Positions 57,704 to 64,000 of a DNA stretch of 64,000 nt are shown here, piece after piece. Location: NCBI GenBank assembly GCA_049724395.1, contig JAUGWO010000010.1:1-64000 (forward strand), given 5' to 3'. The translations under genes and the position numbers were made by a program. This stretch comes from Spongospora subterranea f. sp. subterranea. Taxonomy: Eukaryota > Endomyxa: Phytomyxea > Phytomyxea > Plasmodiophorida. Position 1 is the stretch's first letter. Each line of letters opens with the position of its first letter. The notes under the pieces were generated by a model. That model was not told the origin of the DNA. It searched no databases and saw only the letters and a list, made by a program, of their open reading frames with translations.

Positions 57704-58861
57704 GACGTAAAACCCTTCCTGAAGTTTGACAACCCCCTCCGAATCTTTTGCCCAGGGTCCTTCTGGTGAAAAAACCAGACCGAATCTTTGGGATTGCAAA
57801 GATGCGGAGTTTTTTTAAACTTATTCCAAGTTCTTGTCAAGAAAACCATTTTTAAATAGATCAGAAATAATTCCAGTCTTCAAAAATTCTTGACTAGCAT
57901 TAAATAATTTTAAACCGCACCTCATCTCAGGTGTTCCTCAAAGCGTACTCTTATTATTTAGGGAGTAGGTATAAACTCGAATAGGGCAGTAAAGTTATCG
58001 AGTGTAAGAACGATTTTAATGGCGTAATTTTTGAAATTATGAAGGTCCGAGGAGGGAAACTTAAGGTTCGATACGAATACAACAACTAATTTTGCTGGGA
58101 ATTTTGAAATGACACACGGGATCACAGTGTATAAAGCGCACGGCAAATCATTTGATTTTCATCAAAACTGAATCCTTGATAAACCTGGGATACAGCGAAG
58201 CGCCCAATTAAATCGGGGTGGAAGAGATTTAATTTATCGCGAAGAGGTTGATACGATGCTTTCGCGAGCGTGCAAATTTGAGTATATCCAAATAAAAAAT
58301 TCGAGGGGAAAATAATTCCAAGTGTGTATGACGTTCCATTTTGCGGCAAAATTGAAAGGGCAGAAATTTTAAATTTACAAAATCGAAAGGGGAAAGATTG
58401 GTTATGTTTATCGCAATACAGGGGCAACAAGTGGTATATAGGACAAAACCATAGACCCTAAGAAAAGAGAACGGCAACATAAGATTAAGAGCACATTTTA
58501 TAAGGATATGGAGAACTCAATATTTGAGGTTAAATTCAATTGTTTAAAGCGAAATTTAAACAAATATGAGAAAATGGAGATTTATGGCTTATCAAAACTG
58601 ATATGTCTTGCCTAAAAAGCATCACAACACTTGTATTAATGAGTTGAAAAGTAGTACAGACGGAAAATGTTAAAAACAAGTTGAAAAACGCGGAAAAATA
58701 CAAGCTGAATATCTCGGTGGAATACGACAACTATTATTAATAAATGGAAATAAAGATTGACAATGTTATTGATGGTATTCGAAAAACTGGAAATCGCGAT
58801 CCTTTCGAAGAAGCAGTCAAATTTGTTAAAGAATTTCGGAAATTATAATGTGATGTTTTTT
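57704..58861. other. AT-rich stretch without a supported gene
   Basis: About 1.15 kb, clearly richer in A and T than the genic parts. Only short frames of 60-100 codons occur, without recognisable features. It ends in a T-run at the left end of the MULE. Confidence 0.5.
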
Positions 58862-61109
58862 CGCGTCGAATCCGTGGACACCCCAAATTGGTCGGTGGAC
58901 ACCCCTGGTACGCATTTTCTTATAAATCACACAATTATACATTACCACTCAGGTCACAGCTCGTTATCTCGATGGAATCCTCTTCTCTTTTGTCAACGGT
59001 TGAGGAAACCTTCCAAGTCTTTAAAAGCCAGATGCACGCAGCAGGGTACAATATTAACAAACGTCGGTCCAAACGCAACAGCTCCGGTTCCATATACAAG
59101 GTATGGCTAGTCTGTCAGCACGGTCGATCCTGCTGCAACTCTCGGCCGCTTCTCGACAGCGATACGCGTATCAAATGTACGAGTACCAATAGAATGAACT
59201 GTCCCTGGTCTGCAATAATTCAAGCCAATAATGACCTTACCAAATGGTCGCTGAACTTGATCTGCGATGAACATAACCACCAGCCGGCCACTGAAAGTTC
59301 TACATTTTCCTCAGCTCGGACGTTGAATGATGAACAGAAAGCTTTGATAGGCGATATGAATCAAGCTGGTGCTCAGCCTAAAACGATCATTGCCGCTTTG
59401 CGTCAGCGATATCCTGGAATAGCCGTGATTTCTCAGGACGTCTACAATATTGTCAAGCGAATAAGGACATCAGAATTATCAGGAAGAAGCCCCATTGAGG
59501 CATTACTAGACCAGTTAATCACAGATAATGTATTGCATGCTTACCAATACGACGATCACCGTCGTATAACTCATCTCTTCTTCGCACCGTCTTCTTCGAT
59601 CAAACTGGCGAGACAATATCGCCATACCGTTCTCATTGATGCTACTTACAAAACCAATCGGTAAAATTTTACCTGCTTCTCCCGCTAAAACTCAACCGTT
59701 CTCTTTTCGGATGCCTTTACTGCACGTTGTCGGCGTCACTCCGGTTAACATGTCTTTTTCAATCTGTTTCGTGTTTATGAGAAGTGAAACCGAACAGGAT
59801 TATAAATGGGCCTTGCGACAACTTCGGAATGTATTTTGTCAAGACGCATTTCCAAACGTATACGTGACTGACCGGGAATTAGCACTAATCAATGCCATCA
59901 GGAGTGAACTCTCGTTTGCGAACCCGACCATATTGTTATGTATATGGCATATTCAGAAGAATGTACTAGCCAAGACGAAAAGGCATTTCGTGAACAACGA
60001 CACTTTCCAGCAGTTCTTGAGGGACTGGACAAACGTAATTTACTCAGTTGATCAAGCCGTCTTTCAAACAGAACTAACCAACCTAGAATTGGTCTGTCTT
60101 GGAGTATCCTGCTGCAGTGATCAGTTACCTCAAGGAAACATGGCTTCCTCATCAGGAGATGTTTATTATCGCTTGGACTAAACATTATCTGCATTTTGGG
60201 AACACTGCAACTTCTCGAGTTGAAGGTATGCACTCATCGCTGAAATCGTGGATCCGGGTATCCACCGGTGACCTCAAAAGTGTTTACAGCAAGATTTGTT
60301 TAGCAGTAGATCATCATCTCCACTCTATTTCCCAAAAAATCGAGTATGACAAATCCAATGCGCTGCTGACCCATCAAATCCCGTTTTGGGGGAATGTCAA
60401 CCGAGAGATTTCACAGTTTGCGCTGCGCAAAGCTCACAAGGAATATGAGAAGGCAAAAAAGCTATCTGGTGACGATCATTGCTCCAATGTTTTATTTCTG
60501 ACTATGGGAATTCCGTGTTCTCATATGATGAAAGAACTTATACGACAAAACTCTGTGCTAAACCCCCAAGATTTTCACTGTCATTGGCGACTGAGCATTC
60601 CTGTTGGAGTTTCTCTACAAGATAGTCCACAGACGTTTGCTCAAGCTCTGTCGGAACTGGATGCAACTTACCAATCGTTGCCACCTCATCGCCAGCGAGT
60701 TATACAGGAAGGCGTCAACGTTTTAACAAGCAGACGAAGAGATACCAACTTCATTCAAAATCCAGAACAAGTTACCGCTCGAGGACGACCTCAAGGGTCA
60801 GTCGCTCGGTTGGGTCCTGTATCTTCGACACGAAGAGATCCTTCTGGTTTCGAGAATGCAGAACGACGACAACGTGTTTGTGGTTTATGTGGCCGCTCTG
60901 GTCACAATCGCCGATCATGTAGTTCGATAGACTCACTACCAATAGGGGCGGTGTCGCTGTAAGTGATTGCCGAACAATTGTTAATTAAAGTAGGTACTGT
61001 TTCTGAATAAAGGCGTCTGGTACTGTAATGTATAAGTGTGTGATTTATAAGAAAATGCGTACCAGGGGTGTCCACCGACCAATTTGGGGTGTCCACGGAC
61101 CCGACGCCT
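58862..61109 (+). mobile_element. Mutator-like element (MULE), near full length
   Basis: A 2.25-kb element. Terminal inverted repeats of about 85-90 bases: the left one runs from CGCGTC at 58862 through GTGGACACCCC and CTTATAAATCACACAATTAT to ATTAC at about 58945. The right one is its near-perfect complement at about 61025-61109. The motif GGTGGACACCCC is repeated within each end, a likely transposase binding pattern. The single gene inside encodes a FAR1/MULE transposase. Flanks are T-runs, so a target duplication cannot be read with confidence. Confidence 0.88.
58972..60962 (+). pseudogene. MULE transposase with FAR1-type domain and CCHC zinc knuckle
   Basis: The N-terminal FAR1/WRKY-GCM1-type zinc domain has KRNSSGSIYKVWLVCQHGRS with C and the later NLICDEHNHQP. 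The transposase core follows: VLIDATYKTN (first Asp), PLLHVVGVTPVNMSF, FPNVYVTDRELALINAI (second Asp), LLCIWHIQKNVL and TSRVEGMHSSLKSW (Glu). The C-terminus has a zinc knuckle, CGLCGRSGHNRRSC. Two interruptions occur. At 59660-59708 a 47-base insert begins GT and has a pyrimidine tract but ends CG instead of AG. At 60101-60102 one extra G shifts the frame before EYPAAVISYLKETW. Without these it would be an uninterrupted transposase of about 645 residues. As written it is probably inactive. Confidence 0.85.
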
Positions 61110-61186
61110 TTTTTTTTTGCAAAAATCACTTTTTGGTGAATTGGGAATTCTTGGGAAACGTAAAAATTGGGGTTTATAATAATTTT

Positions 61187-62031
61187 TCGCGTCCGGTCCG
61201 GTGGACACCCCAAAATTGGTCGGTGGACACCCCTGGTACGCATTTTCTTATAAATCACACAATTATACATTACCAGACGCCTTCATTCAGAAACAGTACT
61301 TCAATTAACAATTGTTCGGCAATCACTTACAGCGACACCGCCCCTATTGGTGTTGAGTCTATCGAACTACATGATCGGCGATTGTGACCAGAGCGGCCAC
61401 ATAAACCACAAACACGTTGTTGTCGTTCTGCATTCTCGAACCAGAAGGGTCTCTCCGTGTCGAAGATACAGGACCCAACCGAGCCACTGACCCTTGAGGT
61501 CGTCCTCGAGCGGTAACTTGTTCTGGATTTTGAATGAAGTTTGTATCTCGTCGTATGCTTGTTACAACGTTGACGCCTTCCTGTATAACTCGCTGGCGAT
61601 GAGGTGGTTCCGACAGAGCTTGAGCAAACGTCTGTGAACAATCTTGTAGAGAAACTCCAACAGGAATGCTCAGTCGCCAAATGACAGTGAAAATTTTGGG
61701 GGTTTAGCACAGAGTTTTGTCGTATAAGTTCTTTCATCATATGAAAACACAGGATTCCCATCGTCAGAAATAAAACATTGGAGCAATGATCGTCACCAGA
61801 TAGCTTTTTTGCCTTCTGTGCTGACAGACTAGCCATACCTTGTATATGGAACCGGGGCTGTTGCGTTTGGACCGACGTTTGTTGTACCCTGCTGCGTGCA
61901 TCTGGCTTTTAAAGTCTTGGAAGGTTTCCTCAACCGTTGACAAAAGAGAAGAGGATTCCATCGAGATAACAAGCTGTGATAACCTGAGTGGTGTCCACAC
62001 ACCAATTTGGGGTGTCCCCGGACCGGACGCG
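61187..62031 (-). mobile_element. Internally deleted MULE derivative, tail-to-tail with the full element
   Basis: The ends match the MULE at 58862-61109 (CGCGTCCGGTCC with GGACACCCC), and an 8-base target duplication TAATTTTT is visible on both sides. On the minus strand it keeps the first 170 bases of the gene (MESSSLLSTVEETFQDFKSQ, GSIYKVWLVCQH). It then jumps near 61829 straight to KAKKLSGDDHCSNVLFLT and runs to the zinc knuckle CGLCGRSGHNRRSC, losing about 1.35 kb with the catalytic core. Small indels break the rest. It is non-autonomous and lies 77 bases from the full element in inverted orientation. Confidence 0.88.
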
Positions 62032-62563
62032 TAATTTTTACGTTTTACGTTGTGTTTTTTATGGGTTGTAATAGCATTCAATTTACTAAATTGAATTTAG
62101 ATTAGCACTCACTCATATTTCTTCTTCGACATCTTTCTCGTCCTGAGTATCCTCCTTGATGACAAGAACTCTGTATAATGCAGGATTGGTAACCACGAAG
62201 GCAAGCCCTGTTAATCCTCTGGTAAACACGCGATCGAACGAATCATCTATTTCAGCCACAGTATCTCTGAGGAGCACTTTGGTATGGGCCACTACGTATC
62301 TGTTGGTGAAAGGACTATCACAGTAGTAATATGCTGAAATAATAGATGCTGTAGCTCTCCATGTGACAGTCACCTGTTGATGCAATACTGTCTTGATGAT
62401 AGCCTGGTTAGCAACTCTTGAGAATATGACCTCCCTGATTCTATTTCGTGTTTGGACGTCACGATGTTTAGATACCTTCACATTCAATATGTGAGTTACA
62501 TCACGACGATGCCGAATGTCGTTCTTAATGACGTTGAGCAGAAGGACTGGCGACCATTCATGT

Positions 62564-63322
62564 TTATCGATGCCATACCAAGCTTTCTCCGTTAGCTGTG
62601 TTGCCCCTCTTCTGTTTTGAAATGGTTAACTTGGCTCCTTCCGGGTTGCGATTAGAGGTGGCAACGCCTATTGGGCCTGTGTCACCATCACGAGAGATTC
62701 TCATTCCCAGTAGGAGTGTGGGACTCCCAACGTCCGTTATTTCAAATTCCGATGACAGCGAGCCAATCATTGTTTCACAAACTGTCTTGCAGTTGCATGC
62801 TATTAGTATATCATCAATGTGGATGGCCAAAATAGCCATTTTGTCCCCATCAGAGAAGGTGTAAACGCAAGGATCCGCCTTCGTCTGGACAAATTTCGAA
62901 GTCTTGGTTAAAAAGTCGTGCAATCGTTTGTTCCAAACCCGACCGGCTTGCTTTAGGCCATAGAGTGCTTTCACGAGCTTATACACAATATGATCCGTGC
63001 CAGGTTCACAAAACCCTTCCGGTTGTCTCATATACATTTCCTCATCCAAGACTCCATTCAAGAAGGCGCCCACAATGTCAATCTGGCGAAGGTAAAGCTG
63101 ATATTGAGCGGCGACTGCAAGGACTGTTCGAAAGGATTCCTCATGAGCAACAGGGGAGAAAGTTTCGTTGTAGTCCAGACCGGGTCTTTGTGAAAAGCCT
63201 TTCGCAACGAGACGAGCTTTGAATTTCAAAATCGTTCCATCAGGTCGAGTTTTACAGTAACACGAATTTACAATCAATTGCTTTTCGTCCTTTCGGCAGC
63301 TTGGATAGCTGAAATGTGCCAA
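62564..63322 (-). CDS. Copia reverse transcriptase domain
   Basis: Conserved copia strings: FKARLVAKGFSQRPGLDYNE, TFSPVAHEESFRTVLAVAA, LYLRQIDIVGAFLNGVLDEE, MYMRQPEGF, KALYGLKQAGRVWN and LAIHIDDILIA (catalytic Asp-Asp, with His-Ile where most copia elements have Tyr-Val). It ends in SKQKRGNTANGESLVWHR. It is part of a larger polyprotein whose upstream part is shifted in frame. Confidence 0.88.
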   Translation of the reverse strand: MAHFSYPSCRKDEKQLIVNSCYCKTRPDGTILKFKARLVAKGFSQRPGLDYNETFSPVAHEESFRTVLAVAAQYQLYLRQIDIVGAFLNGVLDEEMYMRQPEGFCEPGTDHIVYKLVKALYGLKQAGRVWNKRLHDFLTKTSKFVQTKADPCVYTFSDGDKMAILAIHIDDILIACNCKTVCETMIGSLSSEFEITDVGSPTLLLGMRISRDGDTGPIGVATSNRNPEGAKLTISKQKRGNTANGESLVWHR

Positions 63323-63609
63323 ATTTGTGCAATGTCTTCAGTTCTGTGTGTGCAGCGTCGAACCAGTATCGGCATATTCACTGGTCAGTGCCTCCCTGAA
63401 AAGAGCTGGGTATTGGGATAGGCGAGGCTGTCAAACCATCCAAAGGTGGTCGTGGGTATCGGTCTGCAAGTTCATTCTTGTCCAAGGATGACGAGGTCAG
63501 CGTTGCGATGGGAGTTTGCACAGTGAAACTTGGAGAGAATTTCTTTATTGGCGGTCTGGATCTGGTGGAGTGTCTGGTGTCACGTTCTTTGCGTTGCTCA
63601 GATTCAACT

Positions 63610-63894
63610 TCAGATATGGACTCGTTTGAATCGACACCAACCCCCGGTCTCCAAACGGTGGATTTGTCCTCTGCGAAAATGGCGTTTTCGGCTAGAAATG
63701 ACGCGACGAAGCTCCGGATTCCAGAGCTTGTACGCTTTTTGGTTATTTTGGTAGCCAACGAAGATTGCGCGGTGTGCTTCGAAACCCATCTTTTGACGAA
63801 GCTTTTTCGGAATCTGATACCAAGCGTCACAGCCAAATACTCGAAGGTGGGAAAAACTGGGTTTCTTGTTGTACCATCGTTCGTATGGAGTCAT
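63610..63894 (-). CDS. Copia integrase C-terminal part
   Basis: TPYERWYNKKPSFSHLRVFG and FVGYQNNQKAYKLWNPELRR are the conserved end of copia integrase. An extra A in the A4 run (plus-strand TTTT 63684-63687) shifts the frame. The expected continuation, with AIFAEDKS and an acidic/basic linker, is read in another frame from about 63690 to 63378. Confidence 0.85.
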   Translation of the reverse strand: MTPYERWYNKKPSFSHLRVFGCDAWYQIPKKLRQKMGFEAHRAIFVGYQNNQKAYKLWNPELRRVISSRKRHFRRGQIHRLETGGWCRFKRVHI

Positions 63895-64000
63895 TCGGTT
63901 TGGAAGGGCGGCATGTGGTTTGCGAGTCAGAATTGAAATAGCACAACCGAAGGCAAAAACTCAGAATGCTAGTCCTAATTTCGCCTTGATGCGAATGCTT

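Larger units (their letters stand above)
62113..64000 (-). mobile_element. Ty1/copia retrotransposon, partial (continues beyond the window)
   Basis: On the minus strand, entering from beyond 64000, the order is integrase C-terminus, reverse transcriptase, then an RNase H-like remnant, as in Ty1/copia. No long terminal repeat is visible in the window. The stretch 62113-62560 (SKHRDVQTRNRIREVI resembles the KHIDVRYHFIRE region of copia RNase H) follows the reverse transcriptase directly, so most of RNase H is missing. The element appears decayed. The last part, down to 62113, has an acidic tail (DTQDEKDVEEEI) that I cannot place. Confidence 0.8.

Noticed and set aside
1-64000. tRNA or rRNA genes
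   Set aside because: I looked for B-box-like GGTTCGANTCC strings and rRNA-like blocks and found none convincing; only a tRNAscan or Rfam search would settle this.

Overview
The window is nuclear DNA from a flagellated eukaryote, most likely a zoosporic (chytrid-like) fungus or a close relative. Genes carry many short GT-AG introns, mostly 41-65 nt. Three genes are cilium or centriole specific (CEP120, CFAP74, POC1). CDK5RAP3, a BT1-type transporter and a TmcB-like membrane protein fit early-diverging fungi or their sisters, and a membrane-anchored LPMO-like protein fits a fungus. This placement is inference; no rRNA or other decisive marker is present. I reconstructed exons by eye. For BT1, WDR70, COQ1, the TPP1-like gene, SGT1, the TmcB-like gene, CEP120, NAA30, OGG1, POC1 and HMG copy 2 the exons sum to an uninterrupted frame, after removing one extra base in BT1.

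Layout. 1-5 kb: two Hsp20 genes with heat-shock-element promoters, separated by a 3-kb array of a 22-bp minisatellite. 5.2-8.1 kb: a small gene split by a Tc1/mariner-like DDE transposon. 8.2-12.6 kb: BT1 transporter, WDR70 and a third Hsp20. 13.9-15.1 kb: a 70-bp minisatellite just upstream of COQ1. 15.2-23.2 kb: COQ1, an LPMO-like membrane protein, a TPP1/Tpz1-like telomere protein candidate and SGT1. 23.2-30.3 kb: a 1,492-residue TmcB/PAS membrane protein and an MFS transporter. 30.9-43.7 kb: CEP120, NAA30, OGG1 and CFAP74. 44.1-49.9 kb: a tandem duplication of an HMG-box gene plus part of a prolyl-oligopeptidase gene. 51.4-55.0 kb: POC1 and CDK5RAP3, convergent. 56.0-56.7 kb: a fourth Hsp20, whose promoter and leader nearly match those of the first copy. 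57-64 kb: a transposon-rich end with an inverted repeat, a Mutator-like element (MULE), an internally deleted MULE lying tail-to-tail with it, and a Ty1/copia element that runs off the window.

The ordinary genes cover heat protection (Hsp20, SGT1 as HSP90 co-chaperone), ubiquinone synthesis (COQ1), DNA repair (OGG1, WDR70), N-terminal acetylation (NAA30), ufmylation (CDK5RAP3) and centriole/axoneme assembly. They are not an operon-like system.

The points most worth a second look are: the transposon-split gene whose frame closes exactly across the target TA; the tail-to-tail MULE pair, which resembles the hairpin-forming Mu killer locus of maize; the TPP1-like OB-fold protein; the membrane-anchored LPMO candidate; and about ten single-base frame breaks, nearly all in short homopolymer runs, which warn that some apparent pseudogenes may be sequencing errors.
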